A stretch of 24,645 bases of DNA from IMG/VR virus record IMGVR_UViG_3300012988_000039, positions 1-24,645 of that record; one strand, given 5' to 3'. This document shows positions 1 through 6,261 of the stretch, one piece after another. The translations under genes were made by a program, and so were the position numbers. The notes under the pieces were generated by a model. It was not told where the DNA came from. It saw only the letters and a program-made list of their open reading frames with translations, and searched no databases. Source of the DNA: a virus. Position 1 is the stretch's first letter, and each line of letters begins with the position of its first letter.

Positions 1-137
1 ACTAGGCTTCCTGTGCCGCCTAGCTTCTCAAGGAATCTCTTTGCAATCTTATCCCTTACGTCTTCTGAGAGGATAATGTTTGCCATGATTATGGCTTCGT
101 TGTCAGCATTGATGTCGAAAGTTAATTTACTTTTCAT
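1..137 (-). CDS. Hypothetical phage protein, N-terminal part only
   Basis: The reverse strand carries an open frame that runs off the left edge, so only about 45 residues are visible (begins MKSKLTFDINADNEAIIMAN). I recognise no domain. The visible part is soluble, with alternating charged and hydrophobic positions. I chose the ATG at 137 because it follows an A-rich leader typical of this genome. An in-frame ATG at 164, directly after an in-frame TAA, is the alternative and would add nine residues. A host-type promoter box (181-188) lies upstream. It is transcribed divergently from the 384 block. Confidence 0.6.
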   Translation of the reverse strand, partial: MKSKLTFDINADNEAIIMANIILSEDVRDKIAKRFLEKLGGTGSL

Positions 138-180
138 ATTTGTATGTTTTTTAATAGCAGGCATTTAGTCACCGCTGATA

Positions 181-188
181 CAAATGTA
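181..188 (-). promoter_or_regulatory. Host-type -7 promoter box for the leftward gene
   Basis: Read on the reverse strand this is TACATTTG, a perfect match to the Bacteroidota -7 consensus TAnnTTTG. A clean TTTG -33 element at the usual distance is not obvious, so strength is uncertain. It would drive the gene starting at 137. Confidence 0.4.
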
Positions 189-189
189 G

Positions 190-219
190 AAAAATATTGC
201 AAATTTGTGCTGAAAATAA
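190..219. promoter_or_regulatory. Operator-like repeat, copy 1 (AATATTGCAAATTTGTGC core)
   Basis: A 30-base block here is repeated at 6267-6296 with only two differences, and its core (TGCAAATTTGTGC) belongs to the five-member TRCAAnnTTGTRC family also found at 1657, 11962 and 16775. It sits between the leftward promoter box at 181 and the rightward promoter at 225, where a bound regulator could control both. Function is inferred from repetition and position. Confidence 0.5.
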
Positions 220-224
220 ATTTA

Positions 225-256
225 TTTGGCTGATATTAAAAAAAGGATTAAATTTG
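225..256 (+). promoter_or_regulatory. Host-type promoter for the structured RNA / 384 gene
   Basis: TTTG at 225-228 is followed after 20 bases by TAAATTTG at 249-256, which matches the Bacteroidota primary sigma consensus (TTTG, about 19-20 bases, TAnnTTTG). Predicted transcription start is near 263-265, so the transcript would begin immediately before the long helix at 269. Confidence 0.6.
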
Positions 257-263
257 TCTGGTT

Positions 264-375
264 ATTTGAGCTGTGGAAGGCATAAATAACAATAAGAATT
301 TTCAAACGAAAGTTTGGCAAAAGACCTCCTTAAAGCCCTTCCACAGCTAAAACTCTGGGAGGTCTTTTTGTTTTT
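264..375 (+). ncRNA. Structured leader or small RNA with two crossing helices
   Basis: Helix A pairs AGCTGTGGAAGG (269-280) with CCTTCCACAGCT (337-348), 12 perfect pairs. Inside its loop is a small hairpin, CAAAC-GAAA-GTTTG (303-316), closed by a GNRA-type tetraloop. Helix B pairs 319-329 with 358-368, 11 perfect pairs, and is followed by a T-rich tract. The left arm of B lies inside the loop of A and the right arm lies outside, so A and B either form an H-type pseudoknot or are mutually exclusive, as in antiterminator/terminator pairs. The terminator ends only about nine bases before the ATG at 384. The element is therefore either a cis-acting attenuator of that gene or a stand-alone RNA of about 110 bases. 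I do not recognise it as a known family. Confidence 0.6.
319..375 (+). terminator. Intrinsic terminator upstream of the 384 gene
   Basis: AAAAGACCTCC (319-329) pairs with GGAGGTCTTTT (358-368) in an 11-bp perfect stem, followed by TTTTTGTTTTT ending at 375. The 28-base loop contains the right arm of the competing helix A. The strong stem plus T tract makes termination likely if helix B forms. Confidence 0.7.
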
Positions 376-383
376 ATGAGGTT

Positions 384-1118
384 ATGAATATTTCTTACTT
401 TCTTATTAAGCAAATGATTGAGGATAAAACTATTCGTCATCTTTGTGTATTAATAAAGTTAAAGAGCATATACGTCAGCGGATGCGTTCATAATTACTCA
501 CCTTACAAACTATCCAAATCCTGCTATATAAGCCGTAACAGTGTTAAGAAATACGTTGACTGGGCCATTGCTAATGGGTATGCCAGGATGGAAGGAACAA
601 GCCTTATATTCACGAAATTCACTAAAGTTCAAAGTAAATACAAGTGGGCAACTATCATGGTTGATTCTGCATTACCAATAAAAAAAATGATTGCTTTGTT
701 GCATAGAGAAATACTGTGTGATGGAGACAGAAAGTTTAGATACCTTATATCCAAAAAGGAGGATTCAAGCAATCCGATGGGCAAAAACGCACTTCATAAA
801 TTAAAGAAAGCTAAAAAGGCTTTAAGAAATTTGAAGGACGTTGCGCTTCTCCCGAATGCCTCAGAGAAATATACGGTATCTATTAAATTAATTGCTACAA
901 AATTCAAATGTTCAGTTGGTAAAGCACAGGGGATAATTAATTCCCTGTGTGAAGATAACCTATTAAAAAGGATCACTAACTATCGCATAATCGGTTCTGA
1001 GACTAGATCAAAAAAGTTTCATAATAATTATGCTAAGGACTATGTAGCACACAATAAAGGCACTTGGTACACAGGTGGAAGTATTATTTTACGCATGACA
1101 AATTCTTATGTTTTTTAA
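384..1118 (+). CDS. Winged-helix-like DNA-binding protein, possible replication or regulatory protein
   Basis: This basic 244-residue protein appears to hold two helix-turn-helix segments. The first is near residues 41-80 (SKSCYISRNSVKKYVDWAI, then a wing-like GYARMEGTSLIF). The second is near 165-200 (ATKFKCSVGKAQGIINSL, then LLKRITNYRII). The central part is lysine-rich. Dual winged-helix layouts occur in plasmid and phage replication initiators and in regulators, and I cannot choose between them. The start is the ATG nine bases after the terminator tract, so expression should depend on readthrough of the structured leader unless another promoter exists. The next gene, an HNH endonuclease, starts 50 bases downstream. 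Confidence 0.7.
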   Translation: MNISYFLIKQMIEDKTIRHLCVLIKLKSIYVSGCVHNYSPYKLSKSCYISRNSVKKYVDWAIANGYARMEGTSLIFTKFTKVQSKYKWATIMVDSALPIKKMIALLHREILCDGDRKFRYLISKKEDSSNPMGKNALHKLKKAKKALRNLKDVALLPNASEKYTVSIKLIATKFKCSVGKAQGIINSLCEDNLLKRITNYRIIGSETRSKKFHNNYAKDYVAHNKGTWYTGGSIILRMTNSYVF

Positions 1119-1167
1119 TTTAAAATGTGTGTCAAAAAAATGAAACTATTTAATCCGATGCATCACT

Positions 1168-1632
1168 ATGATAACTATTAATTCATATCCTAACTATATC
1201 CTTTATGAAGATGGAAGGGTTTATAGTAATAAAAGAAATATATTTCTTAAACCTCAAACTGACTCGTGCGGATATTTACATGTCGCTCTCCTTAAAGATG
1301 GAAAAGCTAAGATTTTTAGAATACATAAATTAATCGCTATTCACTATTTAAATCATATTCCCTGTGGATATGATAAAGTAATAGATCACATAGATAATAA
1401 CAAGCTTAATAACCACTATTCAAATTTACAAATTGTATCTGCTAGAAAAAACACTTCAAAAGACAGATTAAAAAGAGGCAATTTATCCAAGTCTGTAGGT
1501 GTTTACTTCCTAAAAAGAACTGGTAAATGGAAGGCTACTATTTATTACAAAAAAAGTATTCATTTAGGATATTTTCTTACAGAGAAGGAGGCTAAATCTG
1601 CTTATGATAATGCTTTTGAATTATATAAATAG
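1168..1632 (+). CDS. HNH homing endonuclease with AP2-type DNA-binding domain
   Basis: This 154-residue protein has an N-terminal NUMOD4-like strand region (about residues 5-50). An HNH core follows at about 53-95, with H53, the DHIDNNKLNN segment (H74, N77-N78) and a trailing SARKN. A C-terminal AP2/ERF-like DNA-binding domain spans about 107-150 (GVYFLKRTGKWKATI ... LGYFLTEKEAKSAYDNA). This is the usual design of free-standing phage HNH homing endonucleases, which cut target DNA and spread by recombination. The domain set is complete and there is no sign of decay. It is inserted between the 384 gene and a promoter/operator region (1635-1674). A second, differently built HNH gene lies at 16856. 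Confidence 0.9.
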   Translation: MITINSYPNYILYEDGRVYSNKRNIFLKPQTDSCGYLHVALLKDGKAKIFRIHKLIAIHYLNHIPCGYDKVIDHIDNNKLNNHYSNLQIVSARKNTSKDRLKRGNLSKSVGVYFLKRTGKWKATIYYKKSIHLGYFLTEKEAKSAYDNAFELYK

Positions 1633-1634
1633 TT

Positions 1635-1663
1635 GTAACCTTTCTCACTTAATTACAGTACAA
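1635..1663 (+). promoter_or_regulatory. Bipartite phage promoter P1 (variant)
   Basis: GTAACCTTT at 1635-1643 is followed by GTACAA starting at 1658, 23 bases after the first element. The other family members have GTATAA at that place. It precedes the 1695 gene. The downstream element overlaps the operator-like site at 1657-1674, so repressor binding here would block the promoter. Confidence 0.55.
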
Positions 1664-1674
1664 ACTTGTAATAT
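1657..1674. promoter_or_regulatory. Operator-like site, copy 2
   Basis: AGTACAAACTTGTAATAT contains TACAAnnTTGTA, the dyad core of the five-site family, with the AATAT flank on the right. It overlaps the downstream element of promoter P1. Confidence 0.5.
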
Positions 1675-1694
1675 AAACATAAAAAAATAAAACT

Positions 1695-2273
1695 ATGGGA
1701 TGCGACATTCATTCATTTGCCGAAGTAAGAACAGAAGGCAAGTGGCAAAAAGTAACAGAGAAAGCATTTGGCGTAGAATCAGATTACGTCGGTAAAACTA
1801 ATGCTCCTTTTGATTGGAGAAGCTATTCTCTATTTGCCTTTTTGGCAGGCGTTAGAAACTACGATCATTGCGAGCCAATATCAGAGCCTAGAGGATTGCC
1901 GGATGATAGCGAGTATTTGAATAAAGAAGTGGAAGATGGCTATTATGGGCCATTCGGTAAAGCTTCACCCTGTACCGAGAAGAAACGTCTTGAAGAGGAT
2001 TACGATTATCACTCTAAGTCATGGCTTACTTTAAAAGAGTTGTTGGAATTTGATTATGATAAAACTTTTTGGAATAGGCGAATTACCCGGACAACTTATA
2101 GAGAAGATGGAAGTGTCTCAGGGAGCAATGGAGCTTGTATCGCTGAAGAGGGTGAAGGAACTATTGTGACATACCGTGAGAACCTTGGAGTAGGATATTT
2201 TTATGAATTGGAAATGCTCAAGTCGCTTGGTGATCCTGAGGATGTAAGAATAGTATTCTGGTTTGATAACTAA
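1695..2273 (+). CDS. Conserved phage protein of the MGCDIH type, function unknown
   Basis: This 192-residue acidic, aromatic-rich protein begins MGCDIHSFAEVR. That N-terminus recurs in a widespread family of uncharacterised phage proteins, and I recognise it only as that family. The invariant-looking Cys and His near the N-terminus (C3, H6) and a conserved DWRSYSLFAFLAGVRNYD stretch (around residues 40-57) could bind metal or a ligand, but no catalytic motif is identifiable. No signal peptide or membrane segment is seen. It is driven by promoter P1. Promoter P2 follows its stop codon by a few bases. Confidence 0.85.
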   Translation: MGCDIHSFAEVRTEGKWQKVTEKAFGVESDYVGKTNAPFDWRSYSLFAFLAGVRNYDHCEPISEPRGLPDDSEYLNKEVEDGYYGPFGKASPCTEKKRLEEDYDYHSKSWLTLKELLEFDYDKTFWNRRITRTTYREDGSVSGSNGACIAEEGEGTIVTYRENLGVGYFYELEMLKSLGDPEDVRIVFWFDN

Positions 2274-2278
2274 TAATT

Positions 2279-2307
2279 GTAACCTTATTAATAAACTAAC
2301 AGTATAA
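2279..2307 (+). promoter_or_regulatory. Bipartite phage promoter P2
   Basis: GTAACCTT at 2279-2286 is followed by GTATAA at 2302-2307, exactly 23 bases start to start. The predicted transcript start is close to the ATG at 2315. It drives the block containing the alanine-rich gene and the helicase. Confidence 0.6.
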
Positions 2308-2314
2308 GCCTATT

Positions 2315-2371
2315 ATGTATATAGAAAAAGAAATAAAGAAAGAAGTCGCTTCAATACTAGACATTAAATAA
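2315..2371 (+). CDS. Possible 18-residue peptide, nearly leaderless
   Basis: ATG at 2315 opens an 18-codon frame (MYIEKEIKKEVASILDIK) ending in TAA at 2369-2371. It is amphipathic and charged. The only support is position: the ATG lies eight bases after the GTATAA element of P2, the same distance seen for the real gene after P5 (13521) and close to that after P4 (12642). It may be a leader peptide or chance. Confidence 0.25.
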   Translation: MYIEKEIKKEVASILDIK

Positions 2372-2396
2372 CATAAAAACCAAAAATCTAATCGCC

Positions 2397-2854
2397 ATGA
2401 AAAAAAATTCACACCAGCCGAAATCCTTAAAAACAAAGGATGTTATGATAAATCACAAGTTGATGGATTATCGTTTATTACTAAACCGGAAATTACTATC
2501 AATGATATATTGGACAGTGAGATTCCGTTAAAAGACAAGTCGTGGTTCCTGCGTAATAAATGCGACATGACTACTCTTGAAAAGAAGTGGTTTGCTATTG
2601 GATGTGCGGAAGTTGTATTGAGCATTTACGAGGCTAAGTATCCGGACAATAAAGCGCCTAGAGAGGCTATTGAGGCCGCTAAAGATTATTTGAACGACAA
2701 ATGTACGATTGAATTTTTAAAAGAAAAACGTTCTGCTGCTGCTTATGCTGCTGCTGCTGCTGCTGATTCCAAAAAAGTTTCATACAAAGATGCTTTGCTT
2801 GTTTTCATGAAAAATTTCGTGGAAGCTTCTGTTGAAAATAATATTGAAGCTTAA
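2397..2854 (+). pseudogene. Alanine-rich conserved phage protein with a frame break at an A8 tract
   Basis: From about 2402 to 2854 the frame encodes a continuous protein starting around KKFTPAEILKNKGCYD and running through LKDKSWFLRNKCDMTTLEKK to an alanine-rich stretch (SAAAYAAAAAAD) and a short C-terminus. I recognise the general pattern from uncharacterised phage proteins. The frame has no ATG. The well-placed ATG at 2397 is in another frame and is separated from it by eight A bases (2400-2407). With six or nine As the two would join to give MKKFTPAEIL or MKKKFTPAEIL. The 114-residue frame that can be opened with TTG at 2510 would discard a well-formed N-terminus. The explanation is a homopolymer sequencing error, a real mutation, or transcriptional/ribosomal slippage. 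The stop overlaps the helicase start (TAATG). Confidence 0.65.
2735..2764 (+). repeat. GCT trinucleotide tract encoding alanines
   Basis: Three GCT codons, one TAT, then six GCT codons (residues AAAYAAAAAA). A tract like this can change length by slippage while keeping frame. Confidence 0.85.
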
Positions 2855-4038
2855 TGGAACTGAAACTATCAACCAAACAACAAGTATTCTTAGACTCTGT
2901 ATTAGCTGGTGAGAATGTATTCTTAACAGGCAAGGCAGGAACCGGTAAGTCTTTTGTTGTTATGGAGGCTATCAAGCTCTTAAAGGAGAAGAGGGTTAAG
3001 TTTGTGGCATTGGCACCTACTGGCATAGCAGCTAATAATATCGGTGGACAGACTATACATTCTATGTTCGGGCTTAATCCTTTCGGTATCATGGACTATG
3101 AGTCCTGCCGGTTCCTGACAAGTCATAAGAGAAAGCTACTGGCAGAGATAGAGACATTCTTTATTGACGAAGTGAGTATGATGAGGCCGGATATATTAGA
3201 TGCTATGAACTGGACGCTTTTGAAGAACGGGCTAAAGGGCCTTGATAAAAGGCAGGTTATATTTGTAGGGGATTTAAAGCAGTTGCCGGTTGTTCTGAAT
3301 GATAATTCGAGAGCTGTACTCTATAGGGATTACGATGGAGAAAATTTCACCTATGCTAAGATATACGATAATCTAAATGTAGAAGTGGTTAACCTTGACG
3401 AGATATTAAGGCAGACCGATATTGAGTTTATAGACAACCTAAATAAGATTAGGAATGGCGATAAGAAGGTAAAGTATTTCAGGAAGTTTATTGGCAAGGA
3501 AGCTAATAAAGGCGTTGTGCTGGCACCTTACAATAATATAGTTGAAAGATATAACGTTGATGGATTAGCGTCGCTTGACACAGAGCAATTGACGTTTCAT
3601 GCTAAGATAACTGGTACTGTTAAGCCTGAGGATTTTAATTTGGAGGCTGAGCTGAAGTTAAAACACGGATGTAAAGTAATGTATCTGGCTAATAGTAAGG
3701 ATAATCCTCTTAGAAATGGCACGTTAGGAATATTCATCGCTGTTGACGGGCTTTATTATATACACGTTAATGGAACGGATTACAAGCTGAATATGATGGA
3801 GTTTACCAAGAAAGAATATGTGTTAAATACAGCCACTAATAGCTTAGAACTACAGGATCTTGGCAGCATTATACAATATCCGGTGAGACTGGCTTATGCG
3901 CTGAGTATTCATAAGAGTCAGGGTTTGACATTTGACGAAGTGACTGTTGATTTAACGAGGCCTACGTTTGCGCCAGGACAGCTATATGTGGCGCTAAGCA
4001 GGGTGACAAGTCCGGAAGGATTAAGGATAATAATGTAA
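2854..4038 (+). CDS. PIF1/RecD-like SF1 DNA helicase
   Basis: This 394-residue superfamily 1B helicase has all main motifs in order: Walker A GKAGTGKS (26-33), motif Ia LAPTGIAANNIGGQTIHSMFG (about 53-73), Walker B FFIDEVSMM (D105, E106), motif III FVGDLKQLP (about 137-145), motif V SIHKSQGLTFDEV near the C-terminus, and motif VI YVALSRVTSPEGL. It would hydrolyse ATP to unwind DNA 5' to 3' during phage replication or recombination. Length is that of compact phage PIF1/Dda-like enzymes, with no extra domains. Its ATG overlaps the previous stop (TAATG), suggesting translational coupling to the frame-broken gene. Its own TAA stop forms part of promoter P3. Confidence 0.93.
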   Translation: MELKLSTKQQVFLDSVLAGENVFLTGKAGTGKSFVVMEAIKLLKEKRVKFVALAPTGIAANNIGGQTIHSMFGLNPFGIMDYESCRFLTSHKRKLLAEIETFFIDEVSMMRPDILDAMNWTLLKNGLKGLDKRQVIFVGDLKQLPVVLNDNSRAVLYRDYDGENFTYAKIYDNLNVEVVNLDEILRQTDIEFIDNLNKIRNGDKKVKYFRKFIGKEANKGVVLAPYNNIVERYNVDGLASLDTEQLTFHAKITGTVKPEDFNLEAELKLKHGCKVMYLANSKDNPLRNGTLGIFIAVDGLYYIHVNGTDYKLNMMEFTKKEYVLNTATNSLELQDLGSIIQYPVRLAYALSIHKSQGLTFDEVTVDLTRPTFAPGQLYVALSRVTSPEGLRIIM

Positions 4039-4063
4039 CCTTTAATAAGAAATCATAGTATAA
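4035..4063 (+). promoter_or_regulatory. Bipartite phage promoter P3
   Basis: GTAACCTTT at 4035-4043 contains the helicase stop codon (4036-4038). GTATAA follows at 4058-4063, 23 bases start to start. The 4079 gene begins 16 bases after it. Confidence 0.6.
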
Positions 4064-4078
4064 CCAATAAAAACAACC

Positions 4079-4450
4079 ATGCAATTTTCTCCAAAACTTA
4101 AAAAGGCAGCCGAAGAAATAAAGGCTATATTAAAAAATTATGATATCGCCGCGTCTATTGTTTTACATACTCCGGGTCATAGCGAGTTTATTTTGGAAAT
4201 AACACCTTCATATTCTTGTGCTAAACTAAATCACGACAGCATTCGGTTTAAGGCTAAGAAATCAGATTTTAACGATGAGTTAAAGAGGCGGCAGGTGATT
4301 TCAGATACTGCCAATATGATGAATTTGCTATCTGAAACTACAGCTAAAAATGCCATGATGTTAATTACTGTTTCAGAACAATTTGATAAAATAGTCGGGG
4401 CAGATCATGGAGATTCAAACTTTACATCACATACAACTCAAAACAACTAA
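4079..4450 (+). CDS. Hypothetical protein
   Basis: This 123-residue soluble protein has a lysine-rich helical N-terminus, a central strand-rich part (ASIVLHTPGHSEFILEITPSY) and a helical C-terminus ending in a polar tail (HTTQNN). I recognise no family. It follows promoter P3 directly with the leader AAAACAACC before ATG, and the next gene begins three bases after its stop, so the two are probably co-transcribed. Confidence 0.75.
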   Translation: MQFSPKLKKAAEEIKAILKNYDIAASIVLHTPGHSEFILEITPSYSCAKLNHDSIRFKAKKSDFNDELKRRQVISDTANMMNLLSETTAKNAMMLITVSEQFDKIVGADHGDSNFTSHTTQNN

Positions 4451-4453
4451 AAT

Positions 4454-5167
4454 ATGAAAATTAAAAAAAGAGACAATTGCTATCATATATACACATTTAA
4501 CGAAAAAGAATATGAACAAACCGACTGGATAATATTCTACTGGGGCTGGTACTTTGATATTAGCTTTGAGAAGTGTGGTTACTTTGATAATCGTCCAAGG
4601 ATTAATCTTGACTTAATATTTTTTAGCTTAGAATTTATTTTGCCATTTAGAAACAAATGGACTGATGAGTGTGATTCTCCGAAATATGGTATTTCCATTC
4701 ATGGTAATACATTTTGGATTTATCGTGGAGGAAAAGGAAATATGAATGGGGGTAATAAGTGGTGGACTTGGAATATTCCATTTTTGACAAAAGAATGGGT
4801 AAGGACATCTATTCTATTAAAAGATGGCACATGGGAACATGAGACAAAAGGAAACAGGAAAAGTTTTTACGGAGATTCGTGGAAAGAAAAACAAAAGTCG
4901 TGGACTTACGAGTATACTGACATTTATGATGGAGAGGTTATACCCACTACTATTTATGTCGATGAGCGCGAATGGAGACCTAAGTGGTTAAAATGGACTA
5001 GTTTATTTGCTTCTAAAAGAAGGCAAATTGACATTCATTTCTCAAAAGAAGTTGGTAAACGAAAAGGAAGCTGGAAAGGCGGATGCATTGGTTGTGGTTA
5101 TGAATTATTTCCAAATGAAACGCCAATTGAATGTATTAAGCGAATGGAATTAGAACGTAAATTTTAA
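4454..5167 (+). CDS. Tryptophan-rich conserved phage protein, function unknown
   Basis: This 237-residue protein has about 16 tryptophans, many near Gly or basic residues. The C-terminal part carries GKRKGSWKGGCIGCGYELFP followed by a helix ending ERKF. The two close cysteines (CIGC) could contribute to metal binding, but no full zinc ribbon is visible. The C-terminal block resembles uncharacterised proteins I have seen in other phages, and no activity is known to me. The first third has hydrophobic stretches (DLIFFSLEFILPF) that could be buried strands rather than a membrane segment. It sits in the P3 block. Confidence 0.8.
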   Translation: MKIKKRDNCYHIYTFNEKEYEQTDWIIFYWGWYFDISFEKCGYFDNRPRINLDLIFFSLEFILPFRNKWTDECDSPKYGISIHGNTFWIYRGGKGNMNGGNKWWTWNIPFLTKEWVRTSILLKDGTWEHETKGNRKSFYGDSWKEKQKSWTYEYTDIYDGEVIPTTIYVDEREWRPKWLKWTSLFASKRRQIDIHFSKEVGKRKGSWKGGCIGCGYELFPNETPIECIKRMELERKF

Positions 5168-5186
5168 TCACTAAAAAACCTAAACA

Positions 5187-5372
5187 ATGATGGTAATAAG
5201 CTTCTTAAAATTTGAACAAGGCAAAGAAATGCAGTTGTTAAAGCAAACCACGACAAATAATACGCCTATTCCGCCATTAATGGCACGGGTAGTTATAGAT
5301 AGCAATAACTATAAAGTGAGCGACATTGAGTATAATTATGATACAGGAATAATCTTAATAGCACTGAAATGA
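5187..5372 (+). CDS. Small hypothetical protein
   Basis: 61 residues beginning MMVISFLKFEQGKEMQLL, no recognisable domain. The leader CTAAACA before ATG matches other starts here; the ATG at 5190 is an equally possible start. Its TGA overlaps the ATG of the next gene (ATGA), so the two are likely translationally coupled. Confidence 0.6.
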   Translation: MMVISFLKFEQGKEMQLLKQTTTNNTPIPPLMARVVIDSNNYKVSDIEYNYDTGIILIALK

Positions 5373-5551
5373 GTAACTTTTTAGAATATGCATGCGGCAT
5401 TATATTGGAGGCATGGCCGCTGTTCTTATGTGCTGGTTTAGTAGCTATTCCTTTATTAACATGGATAGCAAGCAGGGAAGAGGAGGAATATGACAGTTTA
5501 TACGATCACTACGATATTGAGGATATAAGGGAGGATAAGCATAATGACTGA
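5369..5551 (+). CDS. Small single-pass membrane protein
   Basis: This 60-residue protein has one hydrophobic segment at about residues 9-29 (CGIILEAWPLFLCAGLVAIP) followed by a strongly acidic, tyrosine-rich tail (REEEEYDSLYDHYDIEDIRED). The negative C-terminus suggests it ends outside the cytoplasm or faces a basic partner. It overlaps both neighbours by a few bases. Role unknown; small membrane proteins among early phage genes are often host-interaction factors, which is only an analogy. Confidence 0.6.
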   Translation: MSNFLEYACGIILEAWPLFLCAGLVAIPLLTWIASREEEEYDSLYDHYDIEDIREDKHND

Positions 5552-5897
5552 GAAGCAGCTATTCACTTATGTAAACGTAGTTATCTGCGCAGAGCTTATG
5601 TCGGCATACATGGAAGACCTAAAGGGAACTCCACATTACCGGCAGTCGATAAGGAACCGTTGTAAGGGCTTATCAGAAGATTTAGAGTCTATCCTTAATA
5701 AGGAGCTTCCCAAGATATTTGATGCTGATGAGCAATTCACTATTAACTGTATGAAGGAGTTTAAAGGCTTAGTAGAGAATTTGAGTAAATTATCAATGAA
5801 TCATATTATATCCATTAACCAGCTAATCACAGAGTACAAGAAAAATCCGGATAGGTTTCTGGACAAACATCAATTAACCTTAACTAAAATAGAATAA
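5544..5897 (+). CDS. Hypothetical helical protein
   Basis: This 117-residue, mostly helical soluble protein begins MTEKQLFTYVNVVICAELM. It has a clear Shine-Dalgarno-like AGGGAGG about nine bases upstream of the ATG, unusual in this window, which supports the start. No family recognised. Part of the overlapping string 5187-6108. Confidence 0.65.
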   Translation: MTEKQLFTYVNVVICAELMSAYMEDLKGTPHYRQSIRNRCKGLSEDLESILNKELPKIFDADEQFTINCMKEFKGLVENLSKLSMNHIISINQLITEYKKNPDRFLDKHQLTLTKIE

Positions 5898-5898
5898 C

Positions 5899-6108
5899 AT
5901 GAAAGTAACAGTAACAACCTACAAAGAAAGCGGAAAATGGTATGATGATTTAGAAATTAACATTTCTGATGAGATTCCATGTTTCGAAACTAATAAAATT
6001 GAAGAAGCTTTAGAGTTAGAAAATCCTTCCTTAAAGGAGTTTAATTATACATATTGTATAGATGATTCCGAACAGGGTAAATGGCAGCGTAGGTTAGTAA
6101 TTCACTAA
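5899..6108 (+). CDS. Small hypothetical protein
   Basis: 69-residue acidic protein, predicted strands at both ends (MKVTVTTYKESG and GKWQRRLVIH). It starts one base after the previous stop and is the last gene before the inverted-repeat control region at 6125-6231. No family recognised. Confidence 0.6.
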   Translation: MKVTVTTYKESGKWYDDLEINISDEIPCFETNKIEEALELENPSLKEFNYTYCIDDSEQGKWQRRLVIH

Positions 6109-6124
6109 TTTAAACCACAAAAAC

Positions 6125-6223
6125 ACCCTAAACATAATTAAAACCATAGGGTATTTACGCTATTTAGCCCTAAAAACCGGCAAAGCATATCCCTTGATAT
6201 GATTGGTTATTAGCGTAAATACC
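6125..6223 (+). promoter_or_regulatory. Inverted repeats upstream of the methyltransferase-like gene
   Basis: GGTATTTACGCTA (6150-6162) is repeated inverted as TAGCGTAAATACC (6211-6223), 13 perfect pairs. TAGGG at 6147-6151 can instead pair leftward with CCCTA (6126-6130, within a 6-bp match) or rightward with CCCTA at 6168-6172. The right 13-base arm abuts the -7 box at 6224. The set could be a two-site operator or an RNA switch between alternative hairpins. Confidence 0.5.
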
Positions 6224-6231
6224 TATATTTG
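6204..6231 (+). promoter_or_regulatory. Host-type promoter of the methyltransferase-like gene
   Basis: TTG at 6204-6206 and a perfect TATATTTG (TAnnTTTG) at 6224-6231 form a Bacteroidota-type promoter with a slightly short 17-base spacer. The transcript would start near 6238, about 24 bases before the ATG at 6262. Confidence 0.55.
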
Positions 6232-6261
6232 CACTATCATAGTAATAATCATACCTAAATT

